DNA of 64,000 nucleotides from an uncultured Planktomarina sp. (GTDB taxonomy: Bacteria; Pseudomonadota; Alphaproteobacteria; Rhodobacterales; Rhodobacteraceae), in assembly GCA_905182425.1 (NCBI GenBank), contig CAJJBP010000021.1, positions 22,205-86,204 of the forward strand, in the 5' to 3' direction. This document shows, piece after piece, positions 1 to 11,473 of this stretch; the stretch's first letter is position 1, and each line of letters starts with the position of its first letter. The notes beneath the pieces were generated by a model that saw nothing but the letters and a program-made list of their open reading frames with translations, did not search any database and was not told where the DNA came from. Made by a program: the position numbers and the translations under genes.

Positions 1-3
1 GAT

Positions 4-1384
4 ATGTCAGGCTATGGTCCAACGCCTCCTGAGGCCAATTGGCCAGGTGGCGCGCGGATAGCAATGCAACTTGTGTTGAACTATGAAGAAGGCGGAGAAA
101 ATAGTGTTCTCCACGGTGACGCCGCATCAGAAGCGTTTCTTTCTGAAATTATTGGGGCCACAGCCTGGGAAGGACAACGCCATTGGAACATGGAAAGCAT
201 TTACGAATATGGAGCACGCGCAGGGTTCTGGCGCTTACATCGGATGCTGCAACATTTTCCAGTAACAGTCTTTGGCGTCGCTACCGCTCTCGCACGTGCG
301 CCGGAACAAGTGTCAGCAATGAAATCTGCAGGTTGGGAAATTGCAAGTCATGGATTGAAATGGATTGACTATAAAGACGCCAGCCCAGATACAGAGGCCA
401 ATGATATGGCCGAAGCAATCCGGCTACATACCGAAGTTGTTGGCGCGAAACCGCGCGGTTGGTACACTGGGCGTTGTTCCGAAAACACAGTGCGCCTGGC
501 CGCAGAATCTAAACAATTCAAATATGTCTCTGACAATTACGCTGATGATTTACCATATTGGACAGAATTTGGTGAAAACGATCAATTAATCTTACCCTAC
601 ACTCTGGACGCAAACGACATGCGCTTCGCAACTCTACAGGGTTTCAATTCTGGTGATCAGTTTTATAGCTATCTGAAAGACAGTTTTGACGTGCTCTATG
701 CTGAAGGTGGGCGCATGATGTCAATCGGGCTCCATTGCCGCTTGATCGGACGCCCAGGTCGCACCGCAGCACTACAACGCTTCATCGATTACGCTAACAG
801 TCATGACGGCGTTTGGTTTGCAACCCGCGAAGAGATTGCCGATCACTGGAGTGTAACCCACCCTCAAAAGCGCATTACCCGCCCCAGCTCAATGATACGC
901 GAAGATTTTATCGCGGCCTATGGCGAAATATTTGAGCATTCCCCTTGGGTAGCCGAGCGCGCCCATCGGTTGGAACTTGGGCCAATGCATGACACCGCCA
1001 CTGGGCTACACAATGCCCTTTGCAGGGTATTTCGCTCAGCAGGTGCGGATAAACGTTTGGGCGTGCTCGCAGCCCACCCCTGATCTTGCAGGAAAACTGG
1101 CAGCAGCCAGGCGCCTCACCGCCTCGAGCACCTCTGAACAAGCCAGCGCAGGACTAGACGAACTCACAGATGCGGAGCGCGTAAATTTCACAGATCTAAA
1201 TAACGCGTATGTCTCAAAACACGGGTTCCCATTTATAATCGCGGTACGCGATCATACCAAAGACAGTATCCTCAAAGCTTTTGGGGAGCGTATGAATAAT
1301 GACTATTCCGAGGAGCTGGATGAGGCTTGTCGGCAGGTGGAACGCATTGCGGAGTTTCGCCTGCGCGATCTACTACCGCGCTAG
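4..1384 (+). CDS. puuE-uraD: Fused allantoinase (PuuE, polysaccharide-deacetylase type) / OHCU decarboxylase (UraD); 5' end probably outside window; reading frame broken by +1 nt at ~1077-1080
   Basis: ORF 4..1083 carries PuuE-like sequence (SGYGPTPPEANWPGGARIA...NYEEGGE) and then UraD N-term (FEHSPWVAERAHRLELGPM...CRVFRSAG...LAAHP). UraD continues in another frame as DLAGKLAAARRLTASSTSEQASAGLDEL...FPFIIAVRDHTK to 1384. Confidence 0.85.
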
Positions 1385-1424
1385 CGTATTACTTCTTCTT
1401 TTAAGAAATGCTTCCACCCTAGGC

Positions 1425-2252
1425 CTAAAGGCTCAGCGGCATATGCCTGTTGACGTCTTTGTATAGCAGATAACGAAAAGGCCCAGGACCGCCGGCATAG
1501 CAGGCCTGTGGGCAAAAGGCGCGTAGCCACATGAAGTCACCAGCCTCAACCTCGACCCAATCCTGGTTCAACTTATAAACCGCCTTCCCTTCTAGCACAT
1601 ACAGTCCATGCTCCATCACGTGGGTCTCTTCAAAAGGTATCACCCCGCCCGGTTGGAAGGTCACGATGTTCACATGCATGTCGTGGCGCAGATCATCGGG
1701 CTCAACAAAACGGGTCGTGGCCCAAGCACCATTGGTGTCCGGCATCGAGTTGATAGCGTGATTATCTTCATGAGTGACAAAAGCGTCAGGAGCGTCAATG
1801 CCTTCCACCTCTACATAAAGTTTACGAATCCAATGAAACCTCAGGCAGTCTTCTCCACTGCTGTGCAATGCCCACTCAGCACCACTGGGAATATACGCAT
1901 AGCTGCCAGCACTTAAAGCGTACTCCTGTCCGTTCAACTGCAACAAAGCTTGACCGCCAATCACAAATAATACCGACTGTGCGCCAGTCTCAGAATCCGG
2001 TTTACTGCTGCCACCACCCGGAGAGACTTCCATGATATATTGCGAGAATGTCTCCGCAAAGCCACTCAAAGGCCGCGCCAAAACCCAAGCACGGGTCTTG
2101 TGCCAATGGGGCAAGAAGCTGGTCACAATATCGCGCATCGTTCCTTTTGGGATTACCGCATAAGCTTGTGTGAACACAGCCCGCTGGGTCATCATGTCCT
2201 TTTGACCAGGCAATCCGCCGGTTGGGAAATAGTATTTTTGATCCACTGCCAT
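1425..2252 (-). CDS. (S)-ureidoglycine aminohydrolase-like bicupin
   Basis: 275-aa ORF, double cupin, KYYFPTGGLPGQ...RAVFTQAYAVIPKGTMRDIVTSFLPHW typical of the UGHY/AllE family; next to puuE-uraD. Confidence 0.85.
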   Translation of the reverse strand: MAVDQKYYFPTGGLPGQKDMMTQRAVFTQAYAVIPKGTMRDIVTSFLPHWHKTRAWVLARPLSGFAETFSQYIMEVSPGGGSSKPDSETGAQSVLFVIGGQALLQLNGQEYALSAGSYAYIPSGAEWALHSSGEDCLRFHWIRKLYVEVEGIDAPDAFVTHEDNHAINSMPDTNGAWATTRFVEPDDLRHDMHVNIVTFQPGGVIPFEETHVMEHGLYVLEGKAVYKLNQDWVEVEAGDFMWLRAFCPQACYAGGPGPFRYLLYKDVNRHMPLSL

Positions 2253-2347
2253 CGTGATATCCTCTCAACAAGTTCGGTAAACTAGCGTGAAAAGGCTCAA
2301 AGCAAAAGCCCAGTCTAAATCGCGGTGTCATTTTTAAGCAAATGGGC

Positions 2348-4409
2348 TCAAGCCATATCCAAGGCTGCTTTCTTCTGATTAGCCCAAGTGCGGATCAAGT
2401 GATCCACGGCCAGGCCAATAAATGCCACACAAAGCCCCAGCATCAGACCATTTCCAATCCCATTCTTATCCGACAGAGCCTTTAATATATACTGGCCTAA
2501 ATCATCCGTACCAATCATCGCCCCTATAATCACCATAAACAGCGCAAAAACTACCGTTTGGTTGATCCCTAGCATAATATGCGGAAATGCAAGGGGCATC
2601 TCTATCTTAACCCATCGCTGCAGTTTGTTGACGCCCGACATCGATCCCGCGTCCTGAAGGGTTTCTGGCACGCTGGAGAGACCTTCCACTGTGTAGCGGA
2701 CAGCTGGGATGGTAGCATAGACGATAACCGCAATCAAAACAGATGTGTCTGTGACACCAAATAGCATGATCACTGGAATCAAATAGATGAAGGATGGAAA
2801 GGTTTGTAGTGTATCACACACAATCAAAATAGCCTTACTTGCAAAGTTATTTTGAGCGCAGAGTGATCCCACGACAATTCCAATAACCGAAGATACCATA
2901 ACGGCAAAAGACGTCATATAAGCTGTGATCAGCGCCCGATCCCACCATTCAGTAAATGCGATGAACAAAAGAAATCCACCCACGATAAGCGCAGAGCGAA
3001 GCCCCCCAATGATAAATCCAATCCCCATCACTAAGACAAAAGTAGCACTGACGGGCATTTGCAAGTAAAATTCCTTCATTGGCATCAACACGTCGATGAT
3101 CAGCCAATTGTTAAAGGTCTGAAGGCCGCGATACCAGTTCTCAACCATCCGAATCGACACCTGCTTGCCAGAATGGCTCAGTGGTGATGCCCTGGTTGTG
3201 TGGAATGAGGTGAAAAAAGTTAATACCACCTCCAAAAATGAGCTTACCTATAAAGCTGAGGATCACACAAATCGTCAATAAAATCACAAAGAAAATGCCA
3301 TATTTATGTCTCTGCACAAAATTATCATCGGCGAAGTAATCGGTTTGCTTATTAGCCCACGCCAGAGATAATTTGTCCAACACAACTGCGATCAATACAA
3401 TACATATGCCAAGTTCAAGCGCTTGGCCAATGCGTAATTGGTTTAGAGCAAGCAAAAGATTAAAACCCAAACCCTTGGCACCAATGAAAGACGCAATTAC
3501 CGCCATGGCCAGGCACTGCATAATGACCTGGTTGGTGCCAATTAAAATATCGCGACGCGCCGTCGGGATCAGGACCTTTAACATCATCTGAGCGTTGGTG
3601 CAGCCGGTCATTGCTCCCGCCTCAACTACCTCCGGCGACACGCGTTTGAGCCCAAGCAAGGTTAACCGAATCATTGGTGGCGTTGCAAAAATGATGGTTG
3701 CAATTGCACCAGCATGATCACCCACGCCAAAGAAGACCATTACTGGGATTAGATAAGAAAAATGCGGCATAGTTTGCGCCACATTGAGCAAGGGCAAAAG
3801 AATTGTCTCAGCCGTTCTGCTCTTGTAGGCAACCGTTCCAAAAAATAGCCCAAGCAAGCAGGACACAGGGGCCGCAATAAGGACAAAGGACAAAGTCTCC
3901 ATCGCCGGCTCCCACTGGCCAAATATGGCAATGTATGCGATCGCGAGCCCAGCCAAAAGTGCCAACCCTTTGCCACGCAGCGCGTAACCCAACAAAATGG
4001 CCCCACCTAACACAACTGTCCAAGGAAGCGCGGGCCAGACGGCCCATTCATTTTCTCCAACAAAGTCCCAACTAGTGAAGGCAACAATGGTTTTCACGCC
4101 ACCCAGGAGGATTTCGCGAACGAACTCTATACAAAACAAAACTCCTCTGGAAAAACCTCTGGTCAATTCCCTAACAAGGGCAGAGGTTTCATATTCTTCA
4201 AGTTCTGGATCATATACCTCAACCGGAAACCAGTCGTACATTAGATGTTCGGCAAACCAGTTAATGCCGCCCGGCACGCCTGCAAACAGGGCAGGTAAAC
4301 GCCACAGTATATTTGTCTCGCTTGGGATTACTGTCAGATAAAGGGCGAAAAAAATAATCAATAATAAAATAAATTGAGCGTATTTAGGGTACCTTTTCAA
4401 AAAATCCAT
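2348..4409 (-). CDS. tmoV: TMAO ABC transporter permease (ProW-like, two BPD_transp domains fused); frame broken by +1 nt near 3151
   Basis: ORF 3141..4409 and ORF 2348..3235 are N- and C-halves of one permease. Removing G3151 gives ...PFWQAGVD-WMVENWYRGLQTFNNWLIIDVLMPMKEFYLQMPVSATF... Symbol by context; V/W naming of the two subunits is from memory. Confidence 0.8.
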
Positions 4410-4418
4410 GAAGCCATC

Positions 4419-5489
4419 CTACGCTTTGTCATCGTATGCACCAGTTTGCCCAAACAACATGGTGATAATTTTTGACGCGTGAATAGAACCAACAATATCA
4501 CCATTGTCGTTCACAACGGCCACATGCTTTGGCTCGGTCAAAACAGCCTCTGCAACCATGTAAATGATTGCATCTTTGGAGACCTGCAACGGTCCAAGTA
4601 AAGACTGGTCGACGGCAGGCTCCATAACCGACTCAATCTTCAGGACTTTTTCGCGCGGCACCTCTTCAGTGAATTTCCGCACATATTCCGTGGCAGGGCG
4701 CAGAACGATATTAGCCGGTGTGTCGAGTTGCTCAATCACACCATCTTTCATAATTGCAATCCGATCCGCAAGGCGCAGGGCCTCGTTGAAATCGTGGGTT
4801 ACAAACAAAATAGTCTTATTCAAAACTCCTTGGAGACGTAGAAACTCATCCTGCATTTCTTTACGGATCAAGGGGTCAAGCGCTGAAAAAGGCTCGTCAA
4901 GGAACCAAATATCAGGCTCAACCGCAAGCGAGCGAGCAATGCCCACTCTTTGCTGTTGACCACCAGACAGCTGACGTGGGAAGTAATTTTCACGCCCATC
5001 AAGCCCAACCAACTCAACCATTTCAAGCGCGCGCTTCATGCTCTCGTCGGTAGACTTACCCTTTACTTGAAGTGGAAAGGCGATATTCTCTAATACGGTT
5101 TTATGCGGTAACAATCCGAAGTTTTGAAAGACCATCCCCATCTTATTACGACGTACTTCTATGAGCTGTTTGGAGGTCATGGCCAGCAGATCCTGACCAT
5201 CAATGAAAATATCCCCGGCGGTCGTATCTGTCAGGCGAGAAATACAACGCAAAAGTGTTGATTTACCGGAGCCCGACAGGCCCATAACAACTAATATTTC
5301 ACCTTCATATACCTCAAAGGAGGCGTTATTTACTCCGACAACACAGCCAGCATCTTTAAATATTTTCGCGTCGATGCGCCCGTTTGACTGGGCCAGTAAT
5401 TTCTTAGCGTTCTCACCAAAAACTTTGTAAACCGAGGAGCATTTTATAACCGGTTTTGCCCGATTTTCAACGGATATTTGCGAAGACAT
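4419..5489 (-). CDS. tmoW: TMAO/quaternary-amine ABC transporter ATP-binding protein (ProV-like, CBS at C-term)
   Basis: Walker A GLSGSGKST, signature LSGGQQQRVGIARSL, Walker B DIWFLDEPFSALD; in operon with permease and binding protein. Confidence 0.85.
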   Translation of the reverse strand: MSSQISVENRAKPVIKCSSVYKVFGENAKKLLAQSNGRIDAKIFKDAGCVVGVNNASFEVYEGEILVVMGLSGSGKSTLLRCISRLTDTTAGDIFIDGQDLLAMTSKQLIEVRRNKMGMVFQNFGLLPHKTVLENIAFPLQVKGKSTDESMKRALEMVELVGLDGRENYFPRQLSGGQQQRVGIARSLAVEPDIWFLDEPFSALDPLIRKEMQDEFLRLQGVLNKTILFVTHDFNEALRLADRIAIMKDGVIEQLDTPANIVLRPATEYVRKFTEEVPREKVLKIESVMEPAVDQSLLGPLQVSKDAIIYMVAEAVLTEPKHVAVVNDNGDIVGSIHASKIITMLFGQTGAYDDKA

Positions 5490-5617
5490 ATTGGTTTCCT
5501 AATGAGCGCCGGGGACTGCCATAATGCACTGTGTAAGATCAACATTAAGCAAAAAAGTGATCATTCATCAACAAGCAAGAAATATGAGGCGGCTGAGCCC
5601 CAACTCAAAGCATTAGA

Positions 5618-5645
5618 TCCTGCAACGCGTTCCAGCGTTGCAGGA
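5618..5645. promoter_or_regulatory. Perfect intercistronic hairpin (11-bp stem, 6-nt loop) between tmoX and tmoW
   Basis: TCCTGCAACGC-GTTCCA-GCGTTGCAGGA; no T-tract on the transcribed (-) strand. Confidence 0.75.
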
Positions 5646-5656
5646 CTTGTTAAACC

Positions 5657-6601
5657 TTATTCAGTGAAAGGCTTCCAAACATCTTCATGAGCAGACAACC
5701 ATGATTTTGCAGCATCTTGGTGGCTCATTTTATCTACGTCAACCAACGCAGCCATTTGGCCAATGTCTGTTGAGGTGAACGAAATTTTGCTAAAAGTAGT
5801 ATACGCAGCAGGGTGCGTTTTTGGGAACTTGTAGTTTGCAGCTTTTTTCAGCCAGCCTTTTGGCGAACCACATGCCCCATCACCACCATCACCAACGCGA
5901 CAGCCTTGGAAGAATTCAGGGAATTCGATGAAGACAAAGCCCTCAGCATCCGTAAAGTTAGGTGTCCAATTGAATGTGATAACACCGCGACGTTCTTTTT
6001 TGGCAGATTCAAGCTCTGCCCATAACGCATCTGCTGAACCAGCAAATTTTACCATATATTTGTCATCAAGACCGAGGCCCGCCAAACGCTCCGGCATTTG
6101 AGTGCCATGCCAGCTTTGAGGACCTTCTAGCCAACGACCTTTGCCACCCGAATCTGCAGTAGCAAAAACTTCGGGACAATTAGCCAAAGCTTCCCAGTTT
6201 GGAAGACCTGGGCACAGATTGTCGTCGATCACATATTGTGGAACTCCCATTTCTTCCAATGTCATGGCAGCGTGCGTGCCAGCATCAATGATGCCACCTT
6301 TAGCCATCGCATTGTAGAATGAGGCGCCAAAAGTCGACTGCCATACTTCGTGTGAAATGGTCACATCACCGTTACGGATTGCTTCGTATACAGCTTGTGT
6401 ATCTGCAGGAACATACTCAACGTTGTTCCCCATGCTTTCGAAGATTCCACCGATCACATACGCCATAACAACTTGACTTGACCAGTTGTGCGTTGGAATA
6501 ACGATAGGCTTGCTAGAATCTTCTGCTATAGCTTGGCCAGAAACTGCACCGAGCGTTAAGGATAGCGCAGCCGCTGCGAAATTTCGCGTTATTTTTTTCA
6601 T
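5657..6601 (-). CDS. tmoX: TMAO ABC transporter periplasmic substrate-binding protein
   Basis: 314 aa with signal peptide (MKKITRNFAAAALSLTLGAVSGQAIA), OpuAC-like; first gene of the tmo operon within the TMA/TMAO cluster. Confidence 0.85.
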   Translation of the reverse strand: MKKITRNFAAAALSLTLGAVSGQAIAEDSSKPIVIPTHNWSSQVVMAYVIGGIFESMGNNVEYVPADTQAVYEAIRNGDVTISHEVWQSTFGASFYNAMAKGGIIDAGTHAAMTLEEMGVPQYVIDDNLCPGLPNWEALANCPEVFATADSGGKGRWLEGPQSWHGTQMPERLAGLGLDDKYMVKFAGSADALWAELESAKKERRGVITFNWTPNFTDAEGFVFIEFPEFFQGCRVGDGGDGACGSPKGWLKKAANYKFPKTHPAAYTTFSKISFTSTDIGQMAALVDVDKMSHQDAAKSWLSAHEDVWKPFTE

Positions 6602-6969
6602 TTTTATTCTCCATGTTGTAGCGGCTCATTCACCGCAGTATTTCAAACACCTCAAATTAAATTCCGGCATACCCCTGTATTAAAGGCAATTCTCAACAGA
6701 AACTTTGAGTTCCCCTCGTGATTCTATAATCAGCGACGAAATACTATGTTTCGTATTCTGCTCAAATTTTCCTAACAAACAAGTTTTTTTCTTCTCAAGA
6801 CACAAAATTCTATCCTACATCACCGCAAAGTTACCTTAATATTTGAACTAAAGTATAAAAACTTTCTCTGTTCGAGGAAATTATGTAGTCGGAAACACAG
6901 CGCACTTTGTCCGATTTAAGACTGCAAAACCTGTTCTTTAAGCTCACCTTACATAAGGGAGAACCAGTA

Positions 6970-8221
6970 ATGCGATATTCAGGCCTACGCGTCATTAAAG
7001 AAGCCCTAACAGGGCACAAAGGGTGGAAACCGACTTGGCGAGATGCAACCCCACAAAACCATTACGACTTTTTAGTCATCGGCGGCGGTGGCCATGGTTT
7101 AGCAACGGCATATTATTTGGCGCGGAATCATGGCGCAAAAAAGATCGCTGTTATTGAAAAGGGTTGGATTGGCGGTGGAAATGTTGGACGTAATACTACG
7201 ATTGTACGCTCAAACTATTTGCTTGATGGCAATGAACCTTTCTATGAGCATTCTCTCAAGTTGTGGGAGGGTCTCGAGCAAGACCTCAACTATAATGCGA
7301 TGGTAAGTCAACGAGGCATCTTGAACCTCGTGCACTCGGATGCCCAGCGCGATGCGTTTACAAGACGCGGCAATGCGATGATCTTAAATGGCGCCGATGC
7401 TGATTTGATGAGCACTAAGGACATTCAGAAACGTTATCCGTTTCTAAACGTCACCGATGCACGCTTCCCAATCAAGGGAGGCTTGGCACAGCACAGGGGC
7501 GGAACAGTACGCCATGACGCTGTTGCTTGGGGCTATGCCCGAGCTGCAGATCAATTGGGCGTCGATATTATTCAAAACTGCGAAGTCTTGGGGTTTAGAA
7601 TAGAAAGCGGAAAATGCTTGGGGGTTGAGACATCACGTGGATACATAGGAGCATCAAAAGTAGCCTCCTGCGTTGCCGGCTCGTCTGGACGATTGATGGC
7701 AAAAGCTGAAATGCGCCTGCCGATTGAGAGCCATGTCCTGCAAGCTTTTGTCACTGAAGGCCTCAAACCCATACTTCCCGGCGTCATTACCTTTGGAGCG
7801 GGGCATTTCTATTGCAGCCAATCAGACAAGGGCGGCATAGTCTTTGGGGGTGACCTGGATGGGTATAATTCCTATGCACAGCGGGGCAACCTTCCCGTCG
7901 TGGAAGATGTTTGCGAAGGAGCGATGGCTATTTTTCCAATGCTTGGTCGTGTTCGTCTTCTACGCATGTGGGGTGGTATTATGGACATGTCGATGGACGG
8001 ATCTCCAATTATTGACCAAACTCACATTGATAGCCTCTATTTTAACGGGGGTTGGTGTTATGGTGGATTCAAAGCAACACCTGCCTCCGGCTGGTGCTAT
8101 GCGCATCTGCTGGCTACAGATACTCCGCATGAATTCGCCACAGCCTTCCGATTTGACCGCTTTGCAAAAGGCCAAAATGATCGATGAAAAAGGCATGGGC
8201 AATAACCCACAGCTTCACTGA
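6970..8221 (+). CDS. mgdA: N-methylglutamate dehydrogenase subunit A (sarcosine oxidase beta-like, FAD); frame broken by +1 nt at 8174-8177
   Basis: YDFLVIGGGGHGLATAYYLARNHG FAD motif; ORF 6907..8187 ends early, but dropping one A of AAAA (8174-8177) gives ...FAKGQMIDEKGMGNNPQLH* at 8221. Start ATG 6970 preceded by an AGGGAGAA-type RBS. Confidence 0.8.
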
Positions 8222-8233
8222 GGAAGTTCAGAC

Positions 8234-8521
8234 ATGATCATCAATCACCCCATCCTCGGTCCTCGTGACAGCGCAGAGTTTACCTATATGGGCGATGCGG
8301 CTTTGCTAGACCGCCCAGACTGGCAGGCCAAGGACGCCTTGCTACAGTTTATCGACTATGGCTATCTACGCGACAACCCAGCCGGACCCCACACTGAGCT
8401 TTGGTACCATGAACAAGGGGATCGGTCGTTTTTAGTTATAACCCGCGACACCACAACACATGAAATATCATCAGTTAAATTGGCCAGCGATGTCGCCCGC
8501 GGCCGAGGGCGCAGCAAATGA
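8234..8521 (+). CDS. mgdB: N-methylglutamate dehydrogenase subunit B (sarcosine oxidase delta-like)
   Basis: 95 aa, HPILGPRDSAEFTYMGDAAL...WYHEQGDRSFLVITRDTTTHEI; between beta and alpha subunits. Confidence 0.85.
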   Translation: MIINHPILGPRDSAEFTYMGDAALLDRPDWQAKDALLQFIDYGYLRDNPAGPHTELWYHEQGDRSFLVITRDTTTHEISSVKLASDVARGRGRSK

Positions 8522-11473
8522 GCCAGATAAACCGCCTCGGTGGTGGCCAAATTGACCGCACCAAAACCTTGAACTTTAAATTTGATGGAAAATCCTTCCA
8601 AGGGCACGATGGCGATACCCTGGCCAGCGCACTTTTAGCTAATAATGTCCGCCTAATGGGCCGCTCGTTTAAATACCACCGTCCTCGTGGGGTTCTGACC
8701 TCAGGCTCTGAGGAGCCAAATGCAATTATTGAACTGCGAGATGGGGCACGCCAAGAGCCCAACACCCGCGCTACAACGGCAGAGTTGTTTGAGGGACTGA
8801 CCGCCAAATCACAAAACAAGATAGGCTCCCTAAGATTTGACTTTATGGCCATAAATGACCGCTTTTCAAACTTTCTGACTGCAGGGTTTTATTATAAAAC
8901 CTTTATGTGGCCAGCGGCCTTTTGGGAGAGAGTTTATGAACCTATTATTCGCAAAGCAGCAGGTCTTGGGAGCATCAGCTTTGAAAATGACCCTGATGAA
9001 TATGACCGTGGCTTTTTATACTGTGATCTTCTGATCATTGGTGCAGGTCCCTCCGGCCTTGCGGCCGCACTCACCGCCGGACGTGCGGGTGCCCAAGTTA
9101 TTCTTGCAGATGAAGATTACACTATGGGTGGGCGGCTTAATTCCGAACGCTTCAGTTTTGTCGACCAATCTGGCGCCGATTGGGCTGTAAAAACTGTTGC
9201 AGAATTGGCAAGTCTACCCAATGTGAGGGTTATGGCCCGCACCACCGTCCTGGGCGCTTTTGATCATGGAATTTATGGTGCTTTAGAGCGAGTGTCCGAT
9301 CACATTGCAGTTCCAGAGGCCGGGAAACCACGTCAAATTCTTTGGAAGATATATTCGAAACGAAGCTTGCTCTGCGCTGGGGCTACCGAACGCCCCATCG
9401 CATTCGAAAATAATGACCGCCCCGGCATTATGTTGGCCGGTGCCATGCGCAGCTATGCCAACCGCTGGGCGGTCACTGCGGCTCATAATGTAGCAATTTT
9501 TACCAATAATGATGATGGCCATAAAACTGCAACTGACCTACACGCAGCCGGCGTATCAATCGCCGCAGTTGTTGACATTCGCCAAAATGCCCCACCCAGT
9601 CAGGACTATGAGGTGATCGCAGGTGGACAAGTGGTCAACAGCACTGGACGCTTAGGCCTGACATCTATTGACATCTCCCTGCCTGATGGTTCTAGGCGAA
9701 CACTGCCCTGCGGTGCACTGGGCATGTCTGGTGGTTGGAACCCAAATATACATATCACAAGTCACCATCGTGGCCACCCAGTTTGGAACGAGGAAATTGC
9801 AGCCTTTGGCCCACCCGACAATGGACCTGTCGGTCTCAGCGTGGCCGGAGCGGCTTTGGGCAATTTCACCACCGCGGGGGCACTGGCCTCTGGTTCGTCT
9901 AAGGCCAACACTATATTAAAAAATCTGGGCATTAAGGAAAATAAACTTGCCCTCCCTCTGGCTGAAGACGCTCCAGCTAATATGACCCCCTTTTGGTATG
10001 TCGAGGGCTGTTCGCGTGCTTGGTTGGACCAACAAAACGACGTGACTGTAAAAGACGTGAAGCTTTCTCATCAAGAAAACTTCGTCAGTGTCGAGCATCT
10101 AAAGCGCTACACCACCCTAGGAATGGCCACAGATCAAGGCAAGACCTCGAACATGGGTGGTCTTGCAATCATGGCGGAGCTGACAGGCAAAACCATTCCA
10201 GAGGTTGGTACAACAATCTTTAGGCCACCCTACACTCCGACAGCAATTGGTGCCTTTGCAGGTCGGGATCGTGGTACAGACTTCCGTCCAACGCGCCAGT
10301 CTCCAAGCCACAAATGGGCCACCGAGCAAGGGGCTGTGTTTGTGGAAGTTGGAATGTGGCTGCGTGCGCAGTGGTTCCCGAAAGCTGGCGAAACTCATTG
10401 GCGTGAAAGTGTAGACCGTGAAGTTGTGGCCACTAGAAAATCAGTTGGCATCTGTGACGTTACAACCTTGGGGAAAATCGATGTGCAAGGGGCTGACTTC
10501 TGCTACATTCCTCAACAAAATTTACTGTAATGCCTTTGGAAAGCTAGCCGTTGGCAAAACCCGCTATGGCTTAATGCTGCGAGAAGATGGCATCGCGATG
10601 GATGACGGCACTGCTGGCAGATTGGCTGAGGACCATTTTGTGGTCACCACAACCACAGCAAATGCCGCCTCTGTCTTGCGGCACATGGAGTTTGCCCGTC
10701 AATGCCTATGGCCTGATCTTGATGTTCAACTGATATCAACCACAGAAGCTTGGGCTCAGTATGCTGTTGCTGGACCAAATGCACGAAAATTACTGGAAAA
10801 AGTAGTAGACCCGGAATTCGACCTCTCTAATGAAGGGTTCCCGTTTATGGCATGCTCAAATATCAAAGTTTGTGGTGGCCTTCGGGCGCGTCTTTTCCGC
10901 ATTTCTTTCTCGGGTGAATTGGCCTACGAAATAGCAGTGCCCACGCGCTATGGCGACGCAATGATCCGCGAGTTGATGCAAGCCGGCGAAGAGTTCGAAG
11001 TCGTACCCTATGGTACAGAGGCCCTTGGTGTGATGCGCATAGAAAAAGGCCATGCCGCTGGTAACGAGCTGAACGGCACTACTACCGCCTTAAATCTTGG
11101 TATGGGAAAGATGGTATCAAAGAAGAAAGATAGTATTGGATCCATTCTATCCGAGCGTGAAGGTCTGAAATCGGAAGACGCTTTGAAGTTGGTCGGCTTC
11201 AAACCAGTTGATCCCAAGAATCCTGTGCCTGCGGGTAGTCATTTAATGACACTGGGCGACCCTGTGGATGCAGCACACGATCAAGGCTACGTGACCTCAG
11301 CGTGCTATTCACCTAGTCTGAAATGCTCAATTGCTATTGGTTACCTTAAATCAGGAGATGCCCGAAAAGGCGAGATAATCCGGCTTGTCAGTCCATTGAC
11401 CGGATTTGATCATAATGTCGAAGTAGTGAGTGCCCATTTTGTTGACCCAGAAGGGGAACGTCTGCGTGCATAG
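8518..11473 (+). CDS. mgdC: N-methylglutamate dehydrogenase subunit C (sarcosine oxidase alpha-like with C-terminal GcvT domain); frame broken by +1 nt at ~10498
   Basis: ORF 8518..10530 ends at ...SVGICDVTTLGKIDVQGAD-FCYIPQQNLL*; the other frame continues as SATFLNKIYCNAFGKLAVGKTRYGLMLREDG... to 11473. Together a full-length SoxA-like protein. Confidence 0.85.

Noticed and set aside
83-589. Several overlapping + strand ORFs of 60-74 aa inside puuE
   Set aside because: Out-of-frame shadows of a clear coding region; no homologous motifs.
2348-3235. Second, separate permease gene in the tmo operon
   Set aside because: Explained as the C-terminal half of tmoV after correcting one base at 3151.
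3749-4341. Antisense/overlapping ORFs in tmoV
   Set aside because: Alternate frames of a membrane permease; no recognisable domain.
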